Assembly: GCF_001050035.1 (NCBI RefSeq)
Contig: NZ_CVTA01000004.1
Coordinates: 62,001-126,000, forward strand
Length of the DNA stretch: 64,000 bases
Direction of reading: 5' to 3'
DNA from: Mycolicibacterium komanii
Lineage (GTDB): Bacteria > Actinomycetota > Actinomycetes > Mycobacteriales > Mycobacteriaceae
The notes under the pieces are model-generated. The model searched no databases. It was not told the origin of the DNA and saw only the letters and a list, made by a program, of their open reading frames with translations. Below are positions 45,371-57,400 of this stretch, piece by piece. A program made the translations under genes and the position numbers. The first letter of the stretch is position 1. Each line of letters opens with the position of its first letter.

Positions 45371-48300
45371 ATGCAAACTGAGGACCAATTGCTACCGCTC
45401 ACGCGGGGGCAGCTAGACATCTGGCTAGCGGAAGAAATTGGTCGCTTCGGCGCGAAGTGGCAGCTCGGCATTCTCGTGCGGATCGAGGGTTCGATAGATC
45501 CCGGACTGCTTAAGCGGGCTATCCACCATGTGGTGACCGAGGCCGAGCCTCTGCGGGCAACCTTCGTGCGGGTCGGAGAGCAAGTCTTTCAGAAGGTTGT
45601 CGATTACTCGGATATCGATTTACCTTATTTCAATCTGGTCGGTGCAGAAAATCCCGCCGATGCACTCGATGAATCGATCTCATCGATTCAAAGAGCGATG
45701 ATGCCGCTCGACGGTCCGCTTTTCAAGTTCGCACTATTGCAGACAAAGGGCGACGAGTTTTATCTGTTCGTCTGCTGTCATCATATAGTGATTGACGGTC
45801 TTGGCCTTGCTCTCGTTTGTCATCGCATTGCCGACGTCTATTCTTCAATCGCTTCCGGCGTCCCCATCTCCCCGTCCTTTTTCGGTTCTCTGCGGGACCT
45901 GCTCGAATGCGAATCGGATTACGAAACGTCCGAGGAGTACGCCCGAGACCATTCTTATTGGGCCGCGGCCCTTCCCGAAGAAGGCGATGTAAGTCATCGG
46001 TCCGCCCTGTCCCTTGACGAGAACGATCAAAGTGAGGTCGTGGCGCCGGTCCGGTTGGATTCATCCGTCGCCGACAACATCGATTTACTGTCGAACACGT
46101 TGGGTATCCGTCGGTCTTCTGTGATGACCGCCGCCTGCGCATTGCTCGTCCACGGTTTCGACCCCAACAGCTCCGAGATAGTTGTCGATTTCCCGGTGAG
46201 CAGGCGTGTGCGCCCGGAATCCAAGACGGTGCCGGGAATGCTCTCCGGTATCTTGCCGCTTGTCTTCAGCGCTACCGCGCAATCCACCACTGCCGAATTC
46301 TGTGCACAAGTCGACCTGCGCATGCGAGAAGCGCTGGAGCATCAGCGTTTCCCGGTGCATAACCTCCGGAAGAATGTGGGGGTCCACAGCCCGGGCAACG
46401 CGGCAAGTCGTGTGGTGGTGAACATCATTCCCGCGACCCATCTTGGACATTTCGCCGGCGCTCCCGGATCGGGCACTCTTACCCATGCGGGCCTCGTGGA
46501 TCAGTTCGGGTTGATCTTCCTCAAGGATGGCGAAGAGCTCTTCCTGAGCACTCAGGGGACCGGGCACCCGTTTGCCGCTCACCGCGTCTCGGATCTGGCG
46601 AAGCGATTCCAAGACGTGCTGGCGGCGATGGCTGCTGATCCGAGCCGACCATTGTCTGCGATCGACATCTTGGGAGCCGAGTGGGCACAACTCGAGGATC
46701 TGGGCAATCGCGCGGTGTTGGGTCAGCCTGCTCCGTCCGGTTCCTCCATCCCGGAGTTGTTCGCCGAGCAGGTGGCGCAATCTCCGGGCGCCGTCGCGTT
46801 GACATGTGGTGATCGCTCCTGGACGTACCGCGAGCTCGACGAGTCCGCGAATCGGTTGGCAAAATTGCTGGTCAGCCGAGGGGCAGGCCCGGGACGCTAT
46901 GTCGCACTTTTGTTCCCTCGGTCGGCCGAGGCGATCGTGTCGATTCTGGCAGTGCTCAAAGCGGGGGCAGCATATCTGCCGATAGACCCAGCCCACCCGG
47001 ACTCGCGGGTTGGGTTCATGCTTGAAGACGCCGCGCCGGTGGCCGCAGTGACCACTGCAGCCTTGCGGTCGCGGCTTGAGGGGCACGGTTTGGTCATCAT
47101 CGATGTCGATGATGATCGCCTTGCGGATTTCCCGGCGACGGGTCTTCCCTCGCCCGCGCCCGACGATATTGCGTACCTGACTTACACCTCGGGGACGACT
47201 GGTGTGCCGAAGGCCGTAGTGGTCACTCACCGCAACGTCACTCAATTGGTGAAGCCGTTGCACCACAGCCTGCCGGATGGAGCGGGTCAGGTCTGGTCGC
47301 AGTGGCATTCGCTGGTCTTCGATGTTTCGGTATGGGAGATCTGGGGTGCTTTGCTGCACGGTGGGCGGCTGGTGGTGGTACCCGAGAAGATTGCGGTCAC
47401 ACCAGACGAGTTTCAGGCTCTGCTGGTCGCTGAGAAGGTGAACGTCCTGTGCCAGACGCCTTCTGCGGCCGGAATGCTTTCGCCGGAGCGGTTGGGTTCG
47501 GCGGCGTTGGTGGTTGCCGGGGAGGCGTGTCCACCGGATCTGGTGGATCGGTGGGCGCCGGGGCGGGTGATGCTGAACGCCTACGGCCCAACCGAGGCAA
47601 CCGTTTATGCGGCGATCAGCGCGCCCCTGGCGCCCGCGGGGGGTGCTCCGATCGGTTCGCCGGTGGCCGGTGCGGCGTTGTTCGTTCTTGATGGGTGGTT
47701 GCGTCCGGTGCCGGTGGGTGTGGTCGGCGAGTTGTATATAGCCGGTTCGGGTCTGGCTTCTGGATATTGGCAACGGGCGGGGTTGACCGGGTCGCGGTTT
47801 GTGGCGTGTCCGTTCGGTGGTCTGGGTTCGCGGATGTATCGCACTGGGGATTTGGTGCGTTGGGGTGCTGATGGGCAGTTGCAGTATTTGGGGCGGGCCG
47901 ATGAGCAGGTCAAGATCCGCGGGTATCGCATCGAACTCGGTGAGGTGCAAGCAGCACTAGCCGGTTGCGATGGAGTCGAGCAGGCCGTCGTGATTGCGCG
48001 TGAGGATCGTCCGGGTGATAAGCGGTTGGTGGGTTATATCACCGGAACCGCGGATCCGGGTGTGGTGCGTGCGGTGTTGGGGCATCGGTTGCCGGGTTAT
48101 ATGGTGCCGGCGGCGGTGGTGGTGCTTGATGCGTTGCCGTTGACGGTCAATAACAAGCTCGATGTGCGGGCGTTGCCGGCTCCGGCGTACAGCGATGTGC
48201 ATAGTTATCGGGCGCCGTCGAGTGTGGTCGAGGAGATCTTGGCCGGGATTTACGCCGAGGTGCTCGGGGTGGAGCGGGTCGGGGTTGATGATTCGTTCTT

Positions 48301-48450
48301 CGAGTTGGGTGGGGATTCGCTGTCGGCGATGCGGTTGGTGGCGGCGATCAACAGCGGGCTCGATGCTGGTGTTGGTGTGCGCGCGGTGTTCGAGGCGCCG
48401 ACGGTGGCTGAGTTGGCGCTTTGTGTTGGGGTGGATGGAGTTCGGCGGGC
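45371..48450 (+). other. NRPS-B module 1: starter C, A, T
   Basis: Starter condensation domain (45371 to about 46700) followed by an A domain (TSGTTG near 47187) with pocket D-V-W-C-V-A-A-V-Y, substrate not assigned, and a T domain with GGDS near 48310. The A10 motif reads NNKL instead of NGKL, keeping the lysine. This module is predicted to N-acylate the first amino acid. Confidence 0.85.
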
Positions 48451-51400
48451 GCCGGTCGTTCCGGTTGAGCGCCCGGCGGTGGTGCCGTTGTCGTTTGCCC
48501 AGCAGCGGTTGTGGTTCATCGAGCAGTTGCAGGGCCCCTCCCCGATGTACAACATCGCGACCGCGTTGCATTTAGATGGCGTACTCGATGTGGAGGCGTT
48601 GGGGCTGGCGTTGGGCGATGTGGTGGTTCGCCATGAGAGTTTGCGGACTGTGTTTGCGGCCCCGGATGGGGTGCCTCAGCAGGTGATTGTGTCGGTCGCG
48701 CCTGGTGATTTCGGCTGCGATGTTGTTGATGCCAGTGGTTGGTCGGCGGGTCGGCTGCGTGAGGCTATCGATGAGGTGGCGTGGCGTCCGTTTGATGTGG
48801 CGGATGAGATCCCGTTGCGGGCCAGGGTTTTCCGGGTTCGTGATGATGAGCATGTTTTGGTGGCGGTGGTGCATCATATTGCCGCTGATGGTTGGTCGAT
48901 CACGCCGTTGGTGCGTGATTTGGGGGTTGCTTACGCCAATCGGTGTGCCGGGCGGGTGCCTGATTGGGCTCCGTTGCCGGTGCAGTATGTCGATTACACG
49001 CTGTGGCAGCGTGAACAATTGGGTGATCTCGACGATCCGGACAGTCCGATTGCGGCGCAGGTGCGGTATTGGGAACAGGCGTTGGCGGGGATGCCTGAGC
49101 GGCTTGATTTACCGACTGATCGGCCGTATCCGGCGGTAGCCGATCATCGTGGTGCTCGGGTGGCGGTGGCTTGGCCGGCGCAGTTGCATGAGCAGGTTGT
49201 GCGGGTGGCTCGTGAGCACAACGCGACCAGTTTCATGGTGGTTCAGGCTGCTCTTGCGGTGTTGTTGTCCAAGATCAGCGCCAGTTCTGATGTGGCGGTT
49301 GGTTTCCCGGTCGCTGGTCGGCGTGATCCGGCTTTGGATGAGTTGGTGGGTTTTTTCGTCAACACGCTGGTGCTGCGTGTTGATGTGGCCGAAAATCCCA
49401 GTGTCGCTGAGTTGTTGGCTCAGGTGCGGGCACGCAGTTTGGCGGCCTATGAGCATCAGGATGTGCCTTTCGAGGTTCTTGTCGAGCGGCTTAATCCGAC
49501 TCGTAGCTTGACTCATTCGCCGTTGGTTCAGGTGATGCTGGGTTGGCAGAACTGGCAGGGCGGCGAGTCGGTCGGGCTGGGTTTGGGTGATGTGCAGGTC
49601 ACGCCGGAATCGGTGAATACGCGTACTGCGCGGATGGATCTGACGTTCGGGTTGGCTGAGCGTTGGGATGAGGCCGGTGCGCCTGCGGGGATCGGTGGGG
49701 AGGTGGAGTTCCGCACCGATGTGTTCGACGCCGCCAGTATTGAGGCGCTCGTCGAGCGGTTGCAGCGTGTGTTGTCGGTGATGATCGCCGATCCGGCTCA
49801 GCGGTTGTCGGCGGTCGATGTTGCCGATACCGATGAGCATGTCCAGCTGTTCGGGTGGGGTAATCAGGCGGGGTTGAGTGAGCCGTCTGCGGCGTTGATG
49901 TCGATTCCGGCGATGTTTGGTGTGCAGGTGGCGCGATCGCCGGAGGCGGTGGCGCTGTCGTGTGAGGGCCGCTCGTTGACCTATGGCGAGTTGGATGTGG
50001 CGTCGTCTGGTTTGGCGCAGGTGTTGGCCGCTGCCGGTGTGGCCGCCGGTGATCGGGTGGGATTGTTGTTGCCGCGCTCGGTTGATGCGGTGGTGGCGAT
50101 GCTGGCGGTGCTCAAGTGTGCGGCGGTATATGTGCCGCTGGATCCGGCTCATCCCGAGGCGCGCACCGAATTTGTGCTCGGTGATGCTGGGCCGGCGGCG
50201 GTGGTGACGACGGCGGGTCTGCGCGCACGTGTTGATGGGCTCGGTGTGCGGGTTGTCGATATCGACGAGGTGGCGCTCGATTCGCTGCCCGCTGGGGATG
50301 CCGGCATGGCAGCGCCCTCGCTCGATGATGAGGCTTACGTGATTTACACCTCGGGCACGACAGGTGTGCCCAAGGGGGTGGCCGTAGCGCACCGCAACGT
50401 GGCGCAATTGTTGAACACCCTGGATGCCGATTTGGAGTTGGCGGGTCAGGTGTGGACGCAGTGTCATTCGTTGGCGTTCGATTTCTCGGTGTGGGAGATC
50501 TGGGGGGCGCTGCTGCATGGCGGGCGGTTGGTGATTGTGCCCGACGCGGTGGTGCGTTCTCCTGAGGAACTTCATGCGTTGTTGGTGACCGAGCAGGTCG
50601 GGGTGTTGAGTCAGACCCCGTCGGCGTTTTATGCATTGCAGACCGCTGATGCGCTGCAGCCGGAGTTGGGTCAGCAGCTGAAGTTGCAGACGGTGGTCTT
50701 CGGTGGGGAAGCCTTGGAGCCGCATCGTCTTCGTCCGTGGTTGCACAACCATCCCGGTTCACCGCGGTTGATCAACATGTACGGGATCACCGAGACGACG
50801 GTGCACGCGTCGTTTAGGGAGATCGTCGAGGCCGACATCGACAGCACGGTCAGCCCGATCGGGGTGCCGTTGGCGCATCTGGGCTTTTTCGTCCTCGATG
50901 GGTGGTTGCGTCCGGTGCCGGTCGGTGTGGTCGGTGAGTTGTATGTCGCCGGTGGCGGGCTCAGCCACGGATACACCGGGCGTGCGGGGTTGAGTGCGAC
51001 GCGGTTTGTGGCTTGTCCGTTCGCCGGTGCCGGAGCGCGGATGTATCGCACCGGGGATCTGGTGCGCTGGGGCGCTGATGGACAGTTGCAGTATGTGGGC
51101 CGCATCGACGAGCAGGTCAAGATCCGCGGATACCGCATCGAGCTCGGTGAGGTCCAAGCAGCCCTGGCCGCTCTTGATGGGGTCACCCAAGCCGTCGTGA
51201 TCGCCCGCGAGGACCAGCCAGGAGACAAGCGGCTGGTCGGCTACGTCACCGGCACCGTGGATCCAGCCCAGGCCCGCACCGCGCTGGCCGAACGGCTGCC
51301 CACCTATATGGTGCCGGCCGCGGTAGTGGTCCTCGAAGCCCTGCCATTGACAGTCAACGGCAAACTCGACACCCGCGCCCTGCCCGCACCTGAATACCAA

Positions 51401-54400
51401 AACACCGACCGCTACCGCGCCCCGGCCAACGCCGTCGAAGAGATCCTGGCCGGCATCTATGCCCAAGTACTCGGCATAGAACGCGTCGGCGTCGACGAAT
51501 CCTTCTTCGAACTCGGCGGAGACTCGCTCTCCGCGATGCGCTTGGTTGCCACCGTCAACAGCGGGCTGGATGCGGGCCTTGGCGTGCGCGATGTGTTCGA
51601 GGCACCCACTGTTGCTCGGCTTGCGCCCCGCATCGGTACGAATGGGAACCGGCACGCACCGATAGTTCGCGTGGAGCGTCCGCCGGTGATTCCGCTTTCT
51701 TATGCGCAGAATCGGCTCTGGTTCATCGACCAGCTGCAAGGTCCCTCGCCGATGTACAACATGGCGACCGCACTGCGACTTAACGGAAGCATCAACACCG
51801 AGGCATTAGCCAATGCGCTTGCCGACGTGGTCGATCGCCATGAGAGCCTACGCACACGGTTCCACGCGTCGGACGGGCTGCCTCAGCAGTTGATCGTCCC
51901 CAGCGAAGAGGCCGATTTCGGGTGGCGGATCGTCGACGCCAGTGATTGGTCGGCCGCTCGGCTCGGCGAGGTCATCGATGAGGTGGCGCGGCACCCGTTC
52001 GACCTGGCGACCGAGATTCCCATTCGAGCAGGACTTCTGCGCATCACTGACGATGAGCATGTACTGGTGGCGGTGGTGCATCACGTCGCCGCCGACGGTT
52101 GGTCGGTCGCGCCGTTGGTTCGCGATCTGGGTACGGCCTATGCGAGTAGGTGCAAGGGACACGCTCCGAACTGGGCGGAGCTACCCGTGCAGTACGCCGA
52201 TTACACGCTGTGGCAACGCGACCAACTAGGCGATCTCGACGACCCGCATAGCGCGATCGCGGCGCAGGTCGGCTACTGGGAGCAGACTTTGGCGGGGATG
52301 CCTGAACGCATCGAGCTGCCGACCGATCGGGCTTATCCGATGGTGGCCGATCAGCGTGGTGCGCACGTGGCGGTGAACTGGTCGGCCGAGGTCCAGCAGG
52401 GGATTTCTCGGGTCGCTCGCGAACACAACGCGACCAGTTTCATGGTCATGCAAGCGGCGCTGGCAGTGCTCTTGTCGCGAATGAGCGGCAGTACCGATGT
52501 GGGCGTAGGGTTCCCGGTCGCCGGGCGCAATGATCCCGCCCTCGATGATTTGGTCGGCTTCTTCGTGAACACGCTGGTGCTGCGCGTGGAACTGGTCGGT
52601 GATCCGACCGTGGCCGAAGTGCTGCAGCAGGTACGGACACGCAGTCTGGCTGCCTACGATCATCAGGATGTGCCCTTCGAGGTGCTGGTGGAGCGGCTGA
52701 ACCCGACACGTGGCCTCGCTCATCACCCGTTGATCCAGGTCATGTTGGCCTGGCAGAACAACCAGGCTGCGGAGGTCGCCCTCGGTGATCTCCAGGCCGT
52801 GCCGATGCCGGTCGATACTCACACTGCGCGAATGGATTTGGCATTCAATCTGGCTGAGCGGTGGAGCGAGGACGGGTCACCGGCAGGGATCAGCGGAGAG
52901 GTGCAATTCCGCACCGATGTATTCGATACCGTCTCCATCGAGGCGCTGGTCGAGCGGTTCCAGCGGGTGCTGGTGGCCATGACCGCCGGTCCGACTCGTC
53001 GGCTTTCGTCCATAGCAGTGTTGAGTGCGACTGAGCTCGACTACCTCTACGGGTGGGGTAATCGAGTGGCGTTGAGTGAATCGGTCAGCACGCCGTTGTC
53101 GGTGCCGGCACTGTTCGCGCAACAGGTGACTCGGACACCTGGTAGGGCGGCGCTGACGTCATCTGGCCGTTCACTGACCTACCGCGAGTTGGATGCGGTC
53201 TCGGATCGGTTGGCGCGGTTGCTGGTCGCGCATGGGATCGGCCCGGGTCATTCCGTGGGTCTGTTACTGCAACGTTCAGCCGAAGCTGTGGTAGCAATGC
53301 TGGGGGTCCTCAAGGCCGGGGCATCCTACGTACCGATCGATGCGAAAGTGCCAGGGGCACGGCTCGAATTCGTGTTGGATGATGCCGCACCGGCGGCAAT
53401 GATCACCACGGGAGCCTTACGGTCGCGGCTGGACGGCTATGACGGGCTGGTCGTCGACGTCGATGATGTCGGCGACGTTGGTAGCGATACCGCGCTGGAT
53501 GCAGCAATGCCGGTGCCTGCGCCGGATGACATCGCCTACATCATCTATACGTCGGGCACGACCGGTGTGCCGAAGGGCGTAGCAATCACACATCGCAATG
53601 TGACGCAGTTGTTGGTCAGCCTGGATGCCGGGTTACCGGTGTCGGGAGTATGGCCGCTCTGTCACTCGCTGGCTTTCGATGTTTCGGTGTGGGAAATCTT
53701 CGGGGCGTTGTTGCGCGGTGGGCGGCTGGTGGTGGTGCCAGAAGATATCTCTGCCTCGCCGGAGGACTTCCAGAACGTGTTGGTCGGCGAAGAGGTCAGC
53801 GTGCTGACTCAGACGCCCTCCGCCGTCAGGATGCTTTCGCCGGAGCGGTTGGGTTCGGCGGCGTTGGTGATGGCAGGGGAGGCGTGTCCGCCGGAGGTGG
53901 TGGATCGGTGGGCGCCGGGGCGGGTGATGCTGAACGCCTACGGCCCAACCGAAACGACTATGTGTGTTGCAATCAGCGCACCGCTGAGGCCGGGCTCGGG
54001 CGCGGTGCCGATCGGTTCGCCGGTGGCCGGTGCGGCGTTGTTCGTTCTTGATGGGTGGTTGCGTCCGGTGCCGGCGGGTGTGGTCGGCGAGTTGTATATA
54101 GCCGGCGCCGGTGTGGGAGTGGGCTATGTCGGCCGCGCGGGGTTGACCGGGTCGCGGTTTGTGGCGTGTCCGTTCGGTGGTGTGGGTTCGCGGATGTATC
54201 GCACTGGGGATTTGGTGCGTTGGGGTGCTGATGGGCAGTTGCAGTATTTGGGGCGTGCCGATGAGCAGGTCAAGATCCGCGGGTATCGCATCGAACTCGG
54301 CGAAGTCCAGGCGGCATTGGCGGCCTTGGAAGGTGTGCGTGAAGCCGCGGTGATTGCGCGTGAGGATCGTCCGGGTGATAAGCGGTTGGTGGGTTATATC

Positions 54401-57400
54401 ACCGGAACCGCGCATCCGGGTGTGGTGCGTGCGGTGTTGGGGCATCGGTTGCCGGGTTATATGGTGCCGGCGGCGGTGGTGGTGCTTGATGCGTTGCCGT
54501 TGACGGTCAATAACAAGCTCGATGTGCGGGCGTTGCCGGCTCCGGCGTACAGCGATGTGCATAGTTATCGGGCGCCGTCGAGTGTGGTCGAGGAGATCTT
54601 GGCCGGGATTTACGCCGAGGTGCTCGGGGTGGAGCGGGTCGGGGTTGATGATTCGTTCTTCGAGTTGGGTGGGGATTCGCTGTCGGCGATGCGGTTGGTG
54701 GCGGCGATCAACAGCGGGCTCGATGCTGGTGTTGGTGTGCGCGCGGTGTTCGAGGCGCCGACGGTGGCTGAGTTGGCGCTTTGTGTTGGGGTGGATGGAG
54801 TTCGGCGGGCGCCGGTCGTTCCGGTTGAGCGCCCGGCGGTGGTGCCGTTGTCGTTTGCCCAGCAGCGGTTGTGGTTCATCGAGCAGTTGCAGGGCCCCTC
54901 CCCGATGTACAACATCGCGACCGCGTTGCATTTAGATGGCGTACTCGATGTGGAGGCGTTGGGGCTGGCGTTGGGCGATGTGGTGGTTCGCCATGAGAGT
55001 TTGCGGACTGTGTTTGCGGCCCCGGATGGGGTGCCTCAGCAGGTGATTGTGTCGGTCGCGCCTGGTGATTTCGGCTGCGATGTTGTTGATGCCAGTGGTT
55101 GGTCGGCGGGTCGGCTGCGTGAGGCTATCGATGAGGTGGCGTGGCGTCCGTTTGATGTGGCGGATGAGATCCCGTTGCGGGCCAGGGTTTTCCGGGTTCG
55201 TGATGATGAGCATGTTTTGGTGGCGGTGGTGCATCATATTGCCGCTGATGGTTGGTCGATCACGCCGTTGGTGCGTGATTTGGGGGTTGCTTACGCCAAT
55301 CGGTGTGCCGGGCGGGTGCCTGATTGGGCTCCGTTGCCGGTGCAGTATGTCGATTACACGCTGTGGCAGCGTGAACAATTGGGTGATCTCGACGATCCGG
55401 ACAGTCCGATTGCGGCGCAGGTGCGGTATTGGGAACAGGCGTTGGCGGGGATGCCTGAGCGGCTTGATTTACCGACTGATCGGCCGTATCCGGCGGTAGC
55501 CGATCATCGTGGTGCTCGGGTGGCGGTGGCTTGGCCGGCGCAGTTGCATGAGCAGGTTGTGCGGGTGGCTCGTGAGCACAACGCGACCAGTTTCATGGTG
55601 GTTCAGGCTGCTCTTGCGGTGTTGTTGTCCAAGATCAGCGCCAGTTCTGATGTGGCGGTTGGTTTCCCGGTCGCTGGTCGGCGTGATCCGGCTTTGGATG
55701 AGTTGGTGGGTTTTTTCGTCAACACGCTGGTGCTGCGTGTTGATGTGGCCGAAAATCCCAGTGTCGCTGAGTTGTTGGCTCAGGTGCGGGCACGCAGTTT
55801 GGCGGCCTATGAGCATCAGGATGTGCCTTTCGAGGTTCTTGTCGAGCGGCTTAATCCGACTCGTAGCTTGACTCATTCGCCGTTGGTTCAGGTGATGCTG
55901 GGTTGGCAGAACTGGCAGGGCGGCGAGTCGGTCGGGCTGGGTTTGGGTGATGTGCAGGTCACGCCGGAATCGGTGAATACGCGTACTGCGCGGATGGATC
56001 TGACGTTCGGGTTGGCTGAGCGTTGGGATGAGGCCGGTGCGCCTGCGGGGATCGGTGGGGAGGTGGAGTTCCGCACCGATGTGTTCGACGCCGCCAGTAT
56101 TGAGGCGCTCGTCGAGCGGTTGCAGCGTGTGTTGTCGGTGATGATCGCCGATCCGGCTCAGCGGTTGTCGGCGGTCGATGTTGCCGATACCGATGAGCAT
56201 GTCCAGCTGTTCGGGTGGGGTAATCAGGCGGGGTTGAGTGAGCCGTCTGCGGCGTTGATGTCGATTCCGGCGATGTTTGGTGTGCAGGTGGCGCGATCGC
56301 CGGAGGCGGTGGCGCTGTCGTGTGAGGGCCGCTCGTTGACCTATGGCGAGTTGGATGTGGCGTCGTCTGGTTTGGCGCAGGTGTTGGCCGCTGCCGGTGT
56401 GGCCGCCGGTGATCGGGTGGGATTGTTGTTGCCGCGCTCGGTTGATGCGGTGGTGGCGATGCTGGCGGTGCTCAAGTGTGCGGCGGTATATGTGCCGCTG
56501 GATCCGGCTCATCCCGAGGCGCGCACCGAATTTGTGCTCGGTGATGCTGGGCCGGCGGCGGTGGTGACGACGGCGGGTCTGCGCGCACGTGTTGATGGGC
56601 TCGGTGTGCGGGTTGTCGATATCGACGAGGTGGCGCTCGATTCGCTGCCCGCTGGGGATGCCGGCATGGCAGCGCCCTCGCTCGATGATGAGGCTTACGT
56701 GATTTACACCTCGGGCACGACAGGTGTGCCCAAGGGGGTGGCCGTAGCGCACCGCAACGTGGCGCAATTGTTGAACACCCTGGATGCCGATTTGGAGTTG
56801 GCGGGTCAGGTGTGGACGCAGTGTCATTCGTTGGCGTTCGATTTCTCGGTGTGGGAGATCTGGGGGGCGCTGCTGCATGGCGGGCGGTTGGTGATTGTGC
56901 CCGACGCGGTGGTGCGTTCTCCTGAGGAACTTCATGCGTTGTTGGTGACCGAGCAGGTCGGGGTGTTGAGTCAGACCCCGTCGGCGTTTTATGCATTGCA
57001 GACCGCTGATGCGCTGCAGCCGGAGTTGGGTCAGCAGCTGAAGTTGCAGACGGTGGTCTTCGGTGGGGAAGCCTTGGAGCCGCATCGTCTTCGTCCGTGG
57101 TTGCACAACCATCCCGGTTCACCGCGGTTGATCAACATGTACGGGATCACCGAGACGACGGTGCACGCGTCGTTTAGGGAGATCGTCGAGGCCGACATCG
57201 ACAGCACGGTCAGCCCGATCGGGGTGCCGTTGGCGCATCTGGGCTTTTTCGTCCTCGATGGGTGGTTGCGTCCGGTGCCGGTCGGTGTGGTCGGTGAGTT
57301 GTATGTCGCCGGTGGCGGGCTCAGCCACGGATACACCGGGCGTGCGGGGTTGAGTGCGACGCGGTTTGTGGCTTGTCCGTTCGCCGGTGCCGGAGCGCGG

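Noticed and set aside
46085..47950. 621-codon leftward open frame opposite NRPS-B module 1
   Set aside because: Shadow of the coding strand; Arg/His/Gln-rich and repetitive with no recognisable fold.
49109..50752. Long antisense open frame (547 codons) opposite NRPS-B, repeated at 55469-57112
   Set aside because: It mirrors the strong codon bias of the synthetase on the other strand; the translation is rich in Arg, His and Gln with no domain. It occurs twice only because the DNA is duplicated.
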